A stretch of DNA of 64,000 nt, taken from NCBI RefSeq assembly GCF_015476115.1, contig NZ_CP064295.1, positions 676,001 through 740,000 of the forward strand, read 5' to 3'. The notes beneath the pieces were generated by a model. The model searched no databases and was not told the DNA's origin. It was given only the letters and a program-made list of their open reading frames with translations. Each line of letters begins with the position of its first letter. Within the stretch, counting starts at the first letter, position 1. The DNA comes from Aegicerativicinus sediminis. GTDB taxonomy: Bacteria; Bacteroidota; Bacteroidia; Flavobacteriales; Flavobacteriaceae. Both the position numbers and the translations under genes were made by a program. Below are positions 37,800 to 47,345 of this stretch, piece after piece.

Positions 37800-39332
37800 A
37801 TGGCATTCCCATTTGTTAACTCAATTGCTTCGTGGTTTCTTAAGAAGAGATTTCACCAAATTGAATTGTTTTTAAAGTACCCCAATGAGGTGCAGAATGA
37901 AATTTTGATGGATTTAATTCAAATTGCCAAAGACACCGAAATCGGAAGAAAATACGATTTTCAATCAATCCATAACTATCATACTTTTAGGGAAAGGGTG
38001 CCAATTTCATCCTATGAGGAATGTCAACCATTAATTGAGCGATCTAGACGAGGCGAATCTAACATTTTTTGGCCTGAACCAATAAAATGGTTTGCCAAAT
38101 CTAGCGGTACCACAAATGCAAAGAGCAAATTTATTCCAGTTAGCGAGGCATCTCTAGAGGATTGCCATTACGCCGCAAGTAAAGATTTACTCTGTATGTA
38201 TTTGAATAATAATGAGGACTCTCAATTATTTACAGGAAAAAGCCTCCGCCTTGGCGGAAGTAAGGAATTGTATGAAGAAAATGGAACCGTTTTTGGCGAC
38301 CTTTCTGCAATATTGATTGACAACATGCCATTTTGGGCCGAATTTAGCAGTACTCCCTGCAACCGTGTTTCCTTAATGAGTGATTGGGAAACCAAAATGA
38401 AAGCTATTGTTGAAGAGACAATACAAGAAAACGTTACCAGTTTAGCCGGTGTACCGTCTTGGATGCTGGTATTGTTAAATAGCGTCTTAGATTATACCGG
38501 GAAATCTTCATTACTAGACATCTGGCCAAATCTTGAGGTGTATTTTCATGGAGGCGTAAGTTTTGTACCCTACCGTGACCAGTATCTTAAGATTTTCCCT
38601 AAAGAAAGTTTTAGATATTATGAAATCTACAATGCATCAGAGGGATTTTTTGCCATACAAGATCAAAACAATTCCTCAGATTTATTGTTAATGTTAGATT
38701 ATGGGATTTTCTATGAATTTATTGATATGGAATCCTATGGAACAAACAACCAAAAGGTGGTGACTCTAGACGGTGTGAAAGTAGGAAAAAATTATGCAGT
38801 TGTTATCACTACTAATTCTGGCTTATGGCGGTATAAAATTGGTGACACTGTTAAGTTTATGTCTGTGAAACCATATAGAATAAGGGTTTCTGGCCGAACA
38901 AAGCACCACATAAACGTATTTGGGGAAGAGCTCATAATCGAGAATACCGAAGAAGCTTTAAAACGGGTTTGTCGCATAACTAATGCCGAAATAGTGGATT
39001 ATACTGTTGCACCCATATTTATGAGTACAGATAAAACTGGTACCCATGAATGGTTAATTGAGTTTAAAAAACCTCCTGAAAACCTCACCCAATTTACGGC
39101 AGAGCTAGACTTTGCATTACAAACTCTAAACTCAGACTATGAGGCAAAGCGATATAATAATATGACGCTTGAACTTCCAAAAATAAATATTGCCGAACCG
39201 AAATTATTTTACAATTGGCTAAAAAAGCAAAATAAACTTGGAGGACAACATAAAGTTCCACGCTTATCTAATTCTAGAGATTATTTGGAGGAATTACTGT
39301 ACTTAAATGGACAACTACATACTGCTGATTAA
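37800..39332 (+). CDS. GH3 auxin-responsive-promoter family acyl-adenylating protein
   Basis: A 510-residue bacterial member of the GH3 family within the ANL adenylating-enzyme superfamily. The AMP-binding motif region SSGTTNAKSKFIPVS (near residue 100), the YNASEGFFAIQD motif and the C-terminal LRVSGR-like segment (RIRVSGRTKHHINVFGEEL) are visible. Plant relatives join amino acids to auxin or jasmonate; the bacterial substrate is unknown and should not be read as plant-hormone metabolism. It is a single gene between DUF2797 and clpX. Confidence 0.88.
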   Translation: MAFPFVNSIASWFLKKRFHQIELFLKYPNEVQNEILMDLIQIAKDTEIGRKYDFQSIHNYHTFRERVPISSYEECQPLIERSRRGESNIFWPEPIKWFAKSSGTTNAKSKFIPVSEASLEDCHYAASKDLLCMYLNNNEDSQLFTGKSLRLGGSKELYEENGTVFGDLSAILIDNMPFWAEFSSTPCNRVSLMSDWETKMKAIVEETIQENVTSLAGVPSWMLVLLNSVLDYTGKSSLLDIWPNLEVYFHGGVSFVPYRDQYLKIFPKESFRYYEIYNASEGFFAIQDQNNSSDLLLMLDYGIFYEFIDMESYGTNNQKVVTLDGVKVGKNYAVVITTNSGLWRYKIGDTVKFMSVKPYRIRVSGRTKHHINVFGEELIIENTEEALKRVCRITNAEIVDYTVAPIFMSTDKTGTHEWLIEFKKPPENLTQFTAELDFALQTLNSDYEAKRYNNMTLELPKINIAEPKLFYNWLKKQNKLGGQHKVPRLSNSRDYLEELLYLNGQLHTAD

Positions 39333-39523
39333 CGGAAAAAATTGCAGTAGCTTATTTTTAAACGACTTTAATTTATTCTTTGTCTAATATTGCCTTTGGT
39401 AATTTTATTCTTACAAAAATGCATCTATATTTACAAAGCAATCGAGAAAACACTGACCGATTCGCTCCAAAAAATACTTACATCCCGATGTAATTATTAG
39501 TTAATCAATCCAACATATTCTTA

Positions 39524-39560
39524 ATAAAAAAACCACTCAAATTGAGTGGTTTCTTTTTTT
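39524..39560. terminator. Bidirectional terminator downstream of clpX
   Basis: An 11-base perfect stem (AAACCACTCAA / TTGAGTGGTTT) with a one-base nominal loop is flanked by A and T runs on opposite sides. It can stop clpX transcripts from the right and GH3 transcripts from the left. Confidence 0.8.
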
Positions 39561-39573
39561 TATCTTTTACCGT

Positions 39574-40806
39574 TTAAGACACAGCTTTTAATTTTTTAAG
39601 GGTTGTTTTCGAAAGCTTTTCTTCCGCATACTCTTTATCAACCTTCAATGTCTTAACATCACTACTTGGTAGCTCAAACATTGCATCTGTTAGAACCTCT
39701 TCACATAAAGACCTTAAACCTCTAGCTCCCAATTTATATTCAATAGCCTTTTCAACTATATAATTTAAAGCTCCTTCAGAAATGGTAAACTGAATGCCAT
39801 CCATATCAAACAACTTCTTGTATTGCTTAATAATTGCATTTTTTGGTTCAGTTAGAATAGCCCTTAATGTATCCGCATCCAAAGGATCCATATAGGTTAA
39901 AACAGGTAAACGACCAATGATTTCTGGAATTAAACCATAATCTTTTAAATCTTTAGGAATTATATATTGCAGTAGGTTTGAAGAGTCAATTCTTTCATCA
40001 TCATGCGCAGCCTTATAACCTATAGCCGCCATATTAAGTCTTTTCGAAATTATTTTCTCAATACCGTCAAAAGCACCGCCTGCAATAAATAAGATGTGTT
40101 CGGTATTCACCTCAATAAATTTCTGATCCGGATGTTTTCTTCCACCTTTCGGAGGAACATTTACCACAGTACCTTCTAGAAGTTTTAATAAAGCTTGTTG
40201 GACGCCTTCACCCGAAACATCTCTGGTTATTGAAGGATTGTCACTTTTCCTCGCAATCTTATCGATTTCATCGATGAAAACAATTCCCTTTTCCGCTTTC
40301 TCCAAATTATAGTCAGCTGCTTGTAACAAACGTGTTAAAATACTCTCGACATCTTCACCTACATATCCAGCTTCCGTTAAAACGGTTGCATCCACAATTG
40401 CAAGAGGCACATTTAGCATCTTCGCAACTGTTTTTGCAATAAGAGTTTTACCTGTACCTGTCTGCCCTACCATGACAATATTGCTCTTTTGTATTTCAAT
40501 ATCGTCTTCATCAGCTGGCTGTAACAATCGCTTATAGTGATTGTAAACAGCCACGGACATTATTTTTTTGGTATACTCCTGCCCAATGATATATTCGTCT
40601 AAAAACTTTTTAATCTGCTGAGGCTTTCGCAGCATTAATTCGGTAGATAGTTCAGAATTGTCACTCTGACGGGATTCCTCCAACACTATACCATGAGCCT
40701 GCTCAATGCACCTATCACAGATATGGGCATCTAGACCTGCAATGAGCAAATTGGTTTCAGATTTTTTCCTTCCGCAAAATGAACATTCTAATTCTTCCTT
40801 CGCCAT
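39574..40806 (-). CDS. clpX: ATP-dependent Clp protease ATP-binding subunit ClpX
   Basis: A 410-residue AAA+ unfoldase. The N-terminal zinc-binding domain has C8, C11, C30 and C33; Walker A is GQTGTGKT (114-121, with Q where P is usual); the pore loop region is GYVGEDVE; Walker B is [10 protein letters not shown]. The loop that docks into ClpP reads IGY (in [10 protein letters not shown]) instead of the common IGF. It unfolds proteins for the ClpP encoded 21 bases upstream in the same operon. Confidence 0.98.
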   Translation of the reverse strand: MAKEELECSFCGRKKSETNLLIAGLDAHICDRCIEQAHGIVLEESRQSDNSELSTELMLRKPQQIKKFLDEYIIGQEYTKKIMSVAVYNHYKRLLQPADEDDIEIQKSNIVMVGQTGTGKTLIAKTVAKMLNVPLAIVDATVLTEAGYVGEDVESILTRLLQAADYNLEKAEKGIVFIDEIDKIARKSDNPSITRDVSGEGVQQALLKLLEGTVVNVPPKGGRKHPDQKFIEVNTEHILFIAGGAFDGIEKIISKRLNMAAIGYKAAHDDERIDSSNLLQYIIPKDLKDYGLIPEIIGRLPVLTYMDPLDADTLRAILTEPKNAIIKQYKKLFDMDGIQFTISEGALNYIVEKAIEYKLGARGLRSLCEEVLTDAMFELPSSDVKTLKVDKEYAEEKLSKTTLKKLKAVS

Positions 40807-40827
40807 AAATTTTTATTTCCTTTTCCT

Positions 40828-41502
40828 TTATTTGGAACCTAGAACTTCGTCTATCATTCCATATTCTTTGGCTTCTTCCGCCTTCATCCAAAAATCACGA
40901 TCGCTATCCTCATACACCTTATCATAACTTTGGCCACTGTGCTTGCTTATAATATTGTAAAGCTCCTCCTTTAATTTAATAACCTCCTTAACCGCAATTT
41001 CTATATCACTCGCCTGGCCTTGTGCCCCACTCATTGGCTGATGGATCATAACACGGCAGTGGGTTAAACCACTACGCTTACCTTTTTGTCCGGCACATAG
41101 CAATACTGCTCCCATTGAGGCAGCCATACCTGTACAAATAGTAGCAACATCTGGTTTAATAAGCTGCATAGTGTCATATATTCCCAAACCTGCATAGACA
41201 CTTCCTCCAGGAGAGTTTATATAAATCTGAATGTCTTTCGAAGCGTCAGTACTCTCCAAAAACAGCAACTGAGCCTGTATTATATTGGCAACTTGATCGT
41301 TTATGGCGGTACCCATAAAAATAATACGATCCATCATCAATCTGGAAAACACATCCATTGCAACCGCATTCATCTGCCGTTCTTCAATAATATTTGGAGT
41401 AAGACCAACCGGCATCATACTGGTAATAATTTTATCATAGTAAGTACTACTTACACCTTGGTCCTTAATAGCAAATTTTTCAAATTCTTTACCGAAATTC
41501 AT
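40828..41502 (-). CDS. clpP: ATP-dependent Clp protease proteolytic subunit
   Basis: A 224-residue serine peptidase with the catalytic triad S129 (GMAASMGA), H154 (VMIHQP) and D203 (SDRDFWM), spaced as in other ClpP proteins. About 30 residues precede the conserved core, comparable to a propeptide. It forms the barrel that degrades substrates fed by ClpX. It is first in the clpP-clpX operon and separated from tig by a strong terminator. Confidence 0.98.
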   Translation of the reverse strand: MNFGKEFEKFAIKDQGVSSTYYDKIITSMMPVGLTPNIIEERQMNAVAMDVFSRLMMDRIIFMGTAINDQVANIIQAQLLFLESTDASKDIQIYINSPGGSVYAGLGIYDTMQLIKPDVATICTGMAASMGAVLLCAGQKGKRSGLTHCRVMIHQPMSGAQGQASDIEIAVKEVIKLKEELYNIISKHSGQSYDKVYEDSDRDFWMKAEEAKEYGMIDEVLGSK

Positions 41503-41583
41503 GTAGTCTTTTTTCTAAAAATTTTAGGTCAAGTTTCACCTAAAATCCTGATTAACTTTAAGTTTTATAAATATATTTTCTCT

Positions 41584-41620
41584 TAAAAAAAGAGCGTAAA
41601 ACCTGCAGGTTTTACGCTCT
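41584..41620 (-). terminator. Terminator after tig
   Basis: A perfect 30-base palindrome centred on CCTGCAGG (41591-41620), followed on the minus strand by a run of seven T. It gives a stem of about 13 pairs with a tiny loop. Confidence 0.88.
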
Positions 41621-41647
41621 AAATATACGGATTTTATCTCTCAACAC

Positions 41648-42970
41648 TTAGCTGTAAAACTCTTTTACAAAATCATCGTAAGTTATGGTTTTTGCCTTGA
41701 GATTAACCTCATTTTTATAAAGGTTTAACAGCTTCTGACTGGTCAATTGCTCTGACAATCTTCTAACCTCTTCCTTGTTACTCAATATTCTAGATGCAAT
41801 ATTCTCTAAATCTTCTGTACTAGGGTCAGTTTGACCAAATTGTGCCATCTGAACCTTAACCATGTCCATTGTATGATTTTTCAACTCCTCAAAAGTAACT
41901 TGAAGCTTATGGTCTTCTATTAACTTACCTTCAATTAATTGGTAACGAATACTTTTCTCGGTACGTTCGTATTCCTCCTGGGCTTGCTGCTCATCCATTG
42001 GCTCCTCACCAGCGGTTTGCATCCATTTTTGTAAAAATGTTGCCGGCAACTCAAATTTGGTGTTTTCAACCAAAAACTCGGTTACATCATTCAAAAGTTT
42101 TTGATCTGACTGCTGCTGAAATTGCTTTTCAGAATCGGTTTTAATTCTGTCCTTTAATTCGGTAACAGTAGTCACTGTTCCCTTGCCAAGTATTTTATCA
42201 AACAATTCTTGATCTAGATCAGCTAACTCTCTATTATTTATTTCTTTAATTGTGAAAGTTACATCAGCATCAAGGTCGTGAGCTTGGTCGTGAGTTACCT
42301 TCAAATAAGTCATTAAATCATGATTATCCTTAAATAGAGTCTTTGTATTTAAAGTTATTTCATCGCCAACTTTTGCTCCCAAAAATTTCTTTTCAACTTT
42401 TGCATCCTTCAATTTATCTAACGGAAAGGTTGCATTGTTTTGGATATTCAATTCCATATTTACGAAATCACCCGTAACTTCCGAATCTTTTTGAACCTCA
42501 TCTTGGGAAACAATCTTGCCATATTGTTTCCTAATGTGCTCAACTTGATCGTCTACCATTTTTACATCTGCCACAATGTTATATTGTGTTATGGCTTTTT
42601 TAGGTTTCAAATCAATTTCAAATTCAGGCGACAAACCCAATTCGAACTCAAATGAAAAATCATCTGAATCCCAATCCAAGTTATCTTGTGGTTTTGGAAG
42701 TGGATTTCCAAGTACATCTAACTTTTCTTCTGTGAGATACTTATTAAGTGCATCTTGAAGCAATTTGTTTACCTCATCTACTAACACGGCCTTACCGTAT
42801 TGCTTCTTAACTAAGGACATCGGCACATGACCTTTTCTAAATCCAGGAATATTGGCTGTTCTTCTGTAATCAGTCAATATTTTTTCAACTTTATCGCTAT
42901 AATCTTCTTTAGCGATTTCTACCTTTACAACGGCATTTAATTCATCGATGTTCTCTCTGGTAATATTCAT
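41648..42970 (-). CDS. tig: Trigger factor
   Basis: A 440-residue ribosome-associated chaperone. The N-terminal ribosome-binding domain contains PGFRKGHVP (the family's G-F-R-x-x-x-x-P signature), and the C-terminal chaperone arms follow; the middle FKBP-like domain is recognisable but divergent. I chose the ATG at 42970 (MNITREN): the longer frame beginning at 43006 would start upstream of the -7 box at 42996-43003. The gene is monocistronic, with a clear promoter and terminator. Confidence 0.95.
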   Translation of the reverse strand: MNITRENIDELNAVVKVEIAKEDYSDKVEKILTDYRRTANIPGFRKGHVPMSLVKKQYGKAVLVDEVNKLLQDALNKYLTEEKLDVLGNPLPKPQDNLDWDSDDFSFEFELGLSPEFEIDLKPKKAITQYNIVADVKMVDDQVEHIRKQYGKIVSQDEVQKDSEVTGDFVNMELNIQNNATFPLDKLKDAKVEKKFLGAKVGDEITLNTKTLFKDNHDLMTYLKVTHDQAHDLDADVTFTIKEINNRELADLDQELFDKILGKGTVTTVTELKDRIKTDSEKQFQQQSDQKLLNDVTEFLVENTKFELPATFLQKWMQTAGEEPMDEQQAQEEYERTEKSIRYQLIEGKLIEDHKLQVTFEELKNHTMDMVKVQMAQFGQTDPSTEDLENIASRILSNKEEVRRLSEQLTSQKLLNLYKNEVNLKAKTITYDDFVKEFYS

Positions 42971-42995
42971 TCTGAATCCTATAAAAATTGGGATG

Positions 42996-43027
42996 CAAAA
43001 GTACATATTTTTTCACATCCCAACAAA
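42996..43027 (-). promoter_or_regulatory. Promoter of tig
   Basis: The minus strand reads TTTG (43027-43024), 20 bases, TACTTTTG (43003-42996), a full Bacteroidota promoter. The predicted start near 42989 gives a leader of about 19 bases and fixes the gene start at 42970. Confidence 0.7.
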
Positions 43028-43057
43028 GTTTTAAAGTTATTGTAACTCAGATAAATA

Positions 43058-43399
43058 TCAATCTTCTTTTAGCCAAGAAAAAAGTATGGCCTGGCAGATT
43101 GAAAGAAGTATACTAAAAAGTACCGCAATCCAAAATCCACCCACATCAAAACCACCTATTAGACTACTTGCCAAAAGTATAATTATGGCATTTATTACCA
43201 ATAAAAAGAGGCCAAATGTTAAAATTGTAACGGGCAGGGTTAGAATTACAAGTATTGGTTTTAGTAACACATTAAGCAATGCCAAAACAATGGCCACTAT
43301 AACAGCGCTTAAATAACTTTCAACTTGCACCCCCGGTAGCAAATTTGCAATTAGAAGCACTAATATCCCTGTCACTAATAACCTAATTAAAAGTTTCAT
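43058..43399 (-). CDS. Phage-holin-4-like (YvlD-type) membrane protein
   Basis: A 113-residue protein with four hydrophobic helices and the family's conserved LLNVLLKPILVILTLPVTILTFGLF block. Despite the family name this is a common chromosomal protein in bacteria, with no phage genes nearby. Its role is unknown, perhaps envelope-related. Confidence 0.85.
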   Translation of the reverse strand: MKLLIRLLVTGILVLLIANLLPGVQVESYLSAVIVAIVLALLNVLLKPILVILTLPVTILTFGLFLLVINAIIILLASSLIGGFDVGGFWIAVLFSILLSICQAILFSWLKED

Positions 43400-43444
43400 C
43401 TATTAGAGTTTAAATTTGTTGGTTATAATTTCCTCTGAAATTAG

Positions 43445-44212
43445 TTAATTTCTAAGGAATTCTGTTACTATCCGTAAAAATTCTTCTGGATTTTCAGCGT
43501 GCAACCAATGACCAGCATCATTTACGGTTTTAACCACAGCATTAGGAAAATGATGTTTTATATGGGCTAAATCTCCATCATGGATATATTCAGAGCGATC
43601 ACCTCTTACAAACAAGGTTGGACCATCATATTTAGCAAATGAAGGCAACGATTCTCCCACCTCCTCAACCTTCTCAGAGAGCACTGCCAAGTTCAACCTT
43701 AACTTAAGGTTATTATCATCATCTCGATAAAGATTCTTAAGCAAGAATTGCCGAACACCACTATCCGTAACATATTTAGACAGCAATTCATCCGCTTCGC
43801 CCCTACTTTTAGGCTCATTTTTCTCTATATATCGCAAACCTTTCAAAATTTGCTCGTGGTGCACAGGGTAAAATCTCGGAGAAATATCAGCAACAATTAA
43901 CTTTTCAATTAATCCGGGATACTCACTTGCAACGGTCATTGCAGTTTTACCACCCATTGAATGCCCCATAATAATGGTACCTTTAATTCCATGCGCATCA
44001 CAATATTCTTTAATATCTTTACCCATTACCTCATAACTGAAGTCATCGTCGTGAAAACTGCGCCCGTGATTTCTTTGGTCTACTAAATGCACCTCGTACC
44101 CATCTTCAGCTAATTTGGCTGCAATTGTTTTCCAATTATCACCCATACCCATAAATCCATGAAGAATCAAAATCGGTTTGCCTTCACCAATAATATTTGA
44201 ATATAATTTCAT
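43445..44212 (-). CDS. Alpha/beta-fold hydrolase (YbfF-like esterase)
   Basis: A 255-residue hydrolase with oxyanion motif HGFMG, nucleophile S85 in GHSMGG, a late Asp in LFVRGDRSEYI and a final His in DAGHWLHAENP. These features match the esterase YbfF group (acyl-CoA or ester hydrolysis). I take the ATG at 44212, whose A overlaps the pdxJ stop (TGATG); the frame also allows GTG at 44215. It is translationally coupled to pdxJ, but the substrate is unknown. Confidence 0.88.
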   Translation of the reverse strand: MKLYSNIIGEGKPILILHGFMGMGDNWKTIAAKLAEDGYEVHLVDQRNHGRSFHDDDFSYEVMGKDIKEYCDAHGIKGTIIMGHSMGGKTAMTVASEYPGLIEKLIVADISPRFYPVHHEQILKGLRYIEKNEPKSRGEADELLSKYVTDSGVRQFLLKNLYRDDDNNLKLRLNLAVLSEKVEEVGESLPSFAKYDGPTLFVRGDRSEYIHDGDLAHIKHHFPNAVVKTVNDAGHWLHAENPEEFLRIVTEFLRN

Positions 44213-44925
44213 CACTTCAATTTTTGAAGATACATTTGAATTACGTTTTCAACCCCAAAATAAAGGCTTTCGCTAATTAAAGCATGGCCAATAGATACTT
44301 CAAGTAAATTTGGAACATTTTCCTTAAAAAAACGAATGTTATCCAAGGAAAGATCGTGGCCCGCATTTACACCCAGACCAATTGAACCGGCTAATTTTGC
44401 AGCTTCTGAATATGCAATTATTGCATTTTCATTTCCCTTCCCGTATTCAGATGCGAAATGCTCGGTATATAACTCTATTCTGTCTGTCCCTGTCTGCCTG
44501 GCCCCTTCAACCATTTCAAGAACTGGGTCAACAAAAATGGAGGTTCGTATTCCGTTTGCTTTAAATTCTGAAATAACCTCAGAAAGAAATTCTTTATGTC
44601 TTTTTGTATCCCAACCCGCGTTTGATGTAATTGCATTTTCAGCATCAGGCACCAAGGTGACTTGTGTAGGCTTAACTTCTAAAACCAAATCCATGAACTT
44701 ACCTATAGGCTTACCTTCTATATTAAACTCAGTTGTAACAACCGGTTTTAAATCAAAAACATCCTGATATCGAATATGCCTTTCGTCTGGGCGAGGATGT
44801 ACTGTTATCCCCTCTGCCCCGAATCTTTCGGCGTCTATGGCAAACTTTACAACATTGGGTAGATCACCCCCTCGCGAGTTTCGCAAGGTGGCTATTTTAT
44901 TAATATTTACGCTTAGTTTCGTCAT
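44212..44925 (-). CDS. pdxJ: Pyridoxine 5'-phosphate synthase
   Basis: A 237-residue TIM-barrel enzyme of vitamin B6 synthesis that condenses 1-deoxyxylulose-5-phosphate with 3-amino-2-oxopropyl phosphate. Family segments seen are LSVNINKIATLRNSRGG at the N-terminus, ITVHPRPDERHI, and NAGHDLSLDN. A -7 box (minus strand TATTTTTG, 44940-44947) lies 15 bases upstream. Confidence 0.96.
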   Translation of the reverse strand: MTKLSVNINKIATLRNSRGGDLPNVVKFAIDAERFGAEGITVHPRPDERHIRYQDVFDLKPVVTTEFNIEGKPIGKFMDLVLEVKPTQVTLVPDAENAITSNAGWDTKRHKEFLSEVISEFKANGIRTSIFVDPVLEMVEGARQTGTDRIELYTEHFASEYGKGNENAIIAYSEAAKLAGSIGLGVNAGHDLSLDNIRFFKENVPNLLEVSIGHALISESLYFGVENVIQMYLQKLK

Positions 44926-44939
44926 TTTAAAGCTTTAGA

Positions 44940-44980
44940 CAAAAATACGAACTGTCAACACCCGATTGAAGTTATTTTTG
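44940..44980. promoter_or_regulatory. Divergent -7 boxes for pdxJ and the CBS-domain gene
   Basis: Two perfect TAnnTTTG boxes point away from each other: TATTTTTG on the minus strand at 44940-44947 (towards pdxJ) and TATTTTTG on the plus strand at 44973-44980 (towards the CBS gene). Neither has a clear TTG at the -33 distance. Confidence 0.5.
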
Positions 44981-45011
44981 ATTAATTTGCAATGAATTTT
45001 ATTCATAAAAA

Positions 45012-45668
45012 ATGCATTTAAACCAATACATAATTAATGATTTAAAGCCTTTAAATATTAATGAGAAGGTTAGCGATTTGCAATTGTGTTTTCACGAATT
45101 AACCTACTCCCACGTACCTGTTGAGAATGACGGTCATTACATTGGCTGCATTTCTGAGACCGATGCTTATTGTTTTGACGAAGCTGAGACTATTGCAGAA
45201 TGCAATTATTCTTTGGAGGGTTTTTTCGTAAGGTCAACAACCAATTGGCTTGATGTATTAGAAGCCTTCGCGCAAAATTCTTGTAATATAATGCCAGTAT
45301 TAGATGAAAATAATTCTTATCTAGGGTATTATGAATTGGGAGATATTATTGGATTATTCAATGAAACCCCATTTTTTGCCGAATCTGGAGGTGTCTTAAT
45401 TGTAGAAAAAGGTATTCAAGACTACTCATTTAGCGAAATAAGTCAAATAGTAGAAACCAATTCTGGCCGTATTTTAGGAGCCTTTATTTCAGAAATTGAT
45501 AAGGATGTTATTCAAATCACTTTGAGAATTGGCGGTACGGGGCTCAATGAAATTATCCAAACTTTTAGGCGGTACAGCTATAATATTGTTGCGGGCCATG
45601 AGGAAGACACCTATATGGAGAATTTAAAAGACAGGTCTGATTATCTCAATAAATACCTAAATATTTAA
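45012..45668 (+). CDS. CBS-domain protein
   Basis: A 218-residue protein with two CBS motifs in its first 125 residues (KVSDLQLCFHELTYSHVPVENDG and WLDVLEAFAQNSCNIMPVLDENN) and a C-terminal ACT-like segment. CBS pairs usually bind adenine nucleotides and report energy state. It lies 3 bases before nadK, so a link to NAD(P) or adenylate sensing is possible but unproven. It is the first gene of the CBS-nadK unit. Confidence 0.85.
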   Translation: MHLNQYIINDLKPLNINEKVSDLQLCFHELTYSHVPVENDGHYIGCISETDAYCFDEAETIAECNYSLEGFFVRSTTNWLDVLEAFAQNSCNIMPVLDENNSYLGYYELGDIIGLFNETPFFAESGGVLIVEKGIQDYSFSEISQIVETNSGRILGAFISEIDKDVIQITLRIGGTGLNEIIQTFRRYSYNIVAGHEEDTYMENLKDRSDYLNKYLNI

Positions 45669-45671
45669 TTC

Positions 45672-46556
45672 TTGAAAATTGCAGTCTTTGGGCAATATAG
45701 CCACAAAAACACCCAAGAGAGTGTAGAAGCGTTAATCAAAAGTGCTACTCTCAAAGATTCTCTTTTATTTATTGAAAAAGATTTTTTTAATCTACTTACA
45801 GAAAAAAAATCAACGCTATCAGACAACCTTAATCTTAGGACATTTGAAAAATTAGATGCCAGTTACGAACTATTGGTAACTATTGGTGGTGATGGTACAA
45901 TATTAAGGGCTATTACTTTTGTTGGGGATTATGGAATTCCTATAGTTGGAATTAACACTGGTAGATTAGGATTTTTAGCAACGATAAGATTTGATGAAAT
46001 AGAAAGAGCTCTAGAGCACATTTTTGAGAAAAATTATAAAATATCAGAACGTACTTTATTGGCGGTTACCACCACACCCGAAAATGAGGATATCCAAAAA
46101 ATAAACTATGCCCTAAATGAAGTTGCGGTGAGCAGAAAAAATACGACGTCCATGATAACAGTGGAGACCCATTTAGATGACGAATACCTAACATCTTATT
46201 GGGCCGATGGCTTAATTATCGCAACCCCAACTGGGTCAACAGGTTATTCTTTAAGTTGTGGAGGACCTGTGATTACTCCGGCAGATGATAGTTTAGTTTT
46301 AACCCCCATTGCTCCTCACAATTTAAGTGCCCGGCCATTGGTAATACCCAGTGAAACAAAAATTACTTTGAAAGTAAGTGGCAGGGAAGATCAGTATCTT
46401 ATTTCTTTGGATTCAAGGATTGCCACCCTGCATAATTCTGCAACTGTAACAATTAAAAGGGCTAATTTTAGAATAAAAATGATCGAATTGCCAAATGAAA
46501 CTTTCATAGATACCTTGAGAAGGAAGTTACTTTGGGGTGAAGACAGAAGAAATTAG
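45672..46556 (+). CDS. nadK: NAD kinase
   Basis: A 294-residue kinase that phosphorylates NAD to NADP. The catalytic GGDGT lies at residues 72-76 and the substrate motif NTGRLGF at 95-101, with a late TGSTGYSLSCGGP loop. The start is TTG at 45672. The N-terminus KIAVFGQYS fits the family, and no nearby in-frame ATG would keep it. Confidence 0.96.
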   Translation: MKIAVFGQYSHKNTQESVEALIKSATLKDSLLFIEKDFFNLLTEKKSTLSDNLNLRTFEKLDASYELLVTIGGDGTILRAITFVGDYGIPIVGINTGRLGFLATIRFDEIERALEHIFEKNYKISERTLLAVTTTPENEDIQKINYALNEVAVSRKNTTSMITVETHLDDEYLTSYWADGLIIATPTGSTGYSLSCGGPVITPADDSLVLTPIAPHNLSARPLVIPSETKITLKVSGREDQYLISLDSRIATLHNSATVTIKRANFRIKMIELPNETFIDTLRRKLLWGEDRRN

Positions 46557-46606
46557 ACAATAAAACCACAGATTCTATGTTTTACTGTAAGACTATTTCA
46601 ATCAAA

Positions 46607-46638
46607 TTGTTATAGGGTCTACAATATTGTTATATTTG
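46607..46638 (+). promoter_or_regulatory. Promoter for the DUF6089-uppS-bamA run
   Basis: TTG (46607-46609), 21 bases, TATATTTG (46631-46638) is a full Bacteroidota consensus. The start would be near 46645, giving a leader of about 11 bases before the ATG at 46656. Confidence 0.7.
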
Positions 46639-46655
46639 CAAACTTTTAAAATTTT

Positions 46656-47345
46656 ATGAGGTATTTATTATCGCTATTGGTAAGTATTCTCTGTGTAAAA
46701 ACTGTAAGCTCCCAAATCTACGAAGTAGGTGTATTTGGTGGTGGAAGTAACGTAATCGGGGACGTTGGTAGAACCAATTACATTTCGCCTAACCAAGTTG
46801 CTTATGGCGCTATTCTAAAATGGAATAGAAGTGAAAGACATGCATATAGGATTTCTTTCATTTATGCGGATATTGTTGGAGAAGATAAACTCTCCGATGA
46901 TCCGCGGCGTAAGCAAAGGAATTATCGTTTTAGTGACGGAATTTTTGAAATTTCGGCTGGAATGGAATTTACTTTTTGGGAGTATAACCTGCATGAGCCA
47001 GGAAACCAACTTACACCATATCTTTACACAGGTATCAGCGTAGCCAATCACGATAATCATTATTTCGATTTTAATGGTAATTATATTGACGAAGGTGTGA
47101 GCAGTTGGGCATGGGGAATTCCAATGGTACTTGGTGTAAAAGCCAGGATATTGCCGCAGACTGTTTTAGGTTTCGAAATTGGAGCCCGCTATACCACCTC
47201 TGATGAGTTGGATGGCAGTGTACCGGAATCTAGCGACCGACAGCAATATAGGTTTGGAAATTTAGGAAACAATGATTGGTATATGTTTACTGGCTTTACA
47301 GTAACCTATACCTTTGGTCAGCGACCATGCTACTGTGATTATTAG
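46656..47345 (+). CDS. DUF6089 family outer-membrane-like protein
   Basis: A 229-residue protein with a signal peptide (1-19, VSSQ) and an antiparallel beta-barrel pattern. It matches the DUF6089 family: EVGVFGGGSNVIGDVGRTNYI at the start and LTPYLYTGISVANHD in the middle. This gene commonly precedes uppS and bamA in Flavobacteriia. It is probably an outer-membrane protein of unknown function. Its stop overlaps the uppS GTG by one base. Confidence 0.82.
   Translation: MRYLLSLLVSILCVKTVSSQIYEVGVFGGGSNVIGDVGRTNYISPNQVAYGAILKWNRSERHAYRISFIYADIVGEDKLSDDPRRKQRNYRFSDGIFEISAGMEFTFWEYNLHEPGNQLTPYLYTGISVANHDNHYFDFNGNYIDEGVSSWAWGIPMVLGVKARILPQTVLGFEIGARYTTSDELDGSVPESSDRQQYRFGNLGNNDWYMFTGFTVTYTFGQRPCYCDY

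Noticed and set aside
43058-43399. Holin-family name as a sign of prophage
   Set aside because: YvlD-type proteins are ordinary chromosomal membrane proteins and no other phage gene is near.
44336-44767. 143-codon open frame opposite pdxJ
   Set aside because: Fully antisense to a conserved gene, with no recognisable domain or start signal.
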